A DNA stretch of 49,466 bases from assembly GCA_964399965.1 (NCBI GenBank), contig CAYNRX010000014.1, forward strand, positions 1-49,466, in the 5' to 3' direction. The translations under genes and the position numbers were made by a program. A model generated the notes under the pieces. That model saw nothing but the letters and a program-made list of their open reading frames with translations. It did no database searches and was not told the origin of the DNA. Of this stretch, positions 49,461 through 49,466 are shown piece by piece (the stretch's first letter is position 1; the number at the start of each line of letters is the position of its first letter). The stretch is from UBA1381 sp964399965. GTDB taxonomy: Bacteria; Bacillota; Clostridia; UBA1381.

Positions 49461-49466
49461 ATGAAA
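49461..49466 (+). CDS. Start of a gene cut by the window edge
   Basis: ATG AAA are the last six bases, after CGGGAG and about 33 bp downstream of a consensus-like promoter. Only the first two codons are visible and the product cannot be known. A later start outside the window is equally possible because the ribosome site is close. Confidence 0.35.

Noticed and set aside
1..49466. CRISPR arrays, intact insertion sequences, toxin-antitoxin or other defence genes
   Set aside because: No regular spaced repeats, transposase or defence signature was found in the reading frames or gaps.

Overview
The window reads as one stretch of chromosome from a spore-forming anaerobe of the class Clostridia. 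Three things support this: a complete eight-gene spoIIIA sporulation operon, Gram-positive style AGGAGG ribosome binding sites before nearly every gene, and many close matches to the sigma-A promoter consensus (TTGACA, 17 bp, TATAAT). Several GTG and TTG starts are used. Most of the window is housekeeping; nothing resembling a phage, a CRISPR array or an intact insertion sequence is visible.

Layout. Positions 1-560 hold the 3' end of a large serine recombinase, apparently frame-broken, so the left edge touches the remnant of a mobile element. It abuts a tRNA-Leu(CAG) gene with its own promoter and terminator. From 982 to about 9095 runs a minus-strand operon with a consensus promoter at 9067-9095: ynzC-like DUF896 gene, asnA, asnS, a TPR membrane protein, rarA, nadE and pdp. 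On the plus strand, 9257-13948 is spoIIIAA-AH, closed by a terminator. Positions 13996-16847 hold an unusual unit: a predicted lipoprotein that ends in an aldo/keto reductase, a 75-residue partner and a divergent LysR regulator. An iron-type alcohol dehydrogenase and an OmpR-type two-component pair follow on the minus strand.

From 20473 all genes are on the plus strand: ychF with two GT-C-like membrane glycosyltransferases, a GH4 glycosidase, a LytR-CpsA-Psr (LCP) cell-wall ligase, then the large translation cluster rimP-nusA-rnpM-ylxQ-infB-rbfA-nrnA-truB-ribF running into glmU (one long operon, 27038-36495). Next come pth-mfd-prsA-amidohydrolase-PAP2, whose genes are tightly overlapped, then a nucleotidyltransferase, a PucR-type regulator with a CtpA protease, and a PcrA/UvrD helicase. 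A consensus promoter at the right edge serves a gene that is cut off.

Best leads beyond ordinary annotation: (1) a 180-bp intergenic element at 43349-43528 built of nested inverted repeats, either a small mobile repeat or a structured RNA; (2) the surface-targeted aldo/keto reductase fused to Ig-like and cyclophilin-like domains, an odd location for an NADPH enzyme; (3) three perfect palindromes in a row (25640-25737) before the LCP gene, followed by 11-bp-spaced direct repeats matching the WalR consensus against its promoter; (4) a 16-codon reading frame interlocked with the spoIIIAH start; (5) stacked palindromes in the spoIIIA leader. No clearly new defence or mobile system was found.
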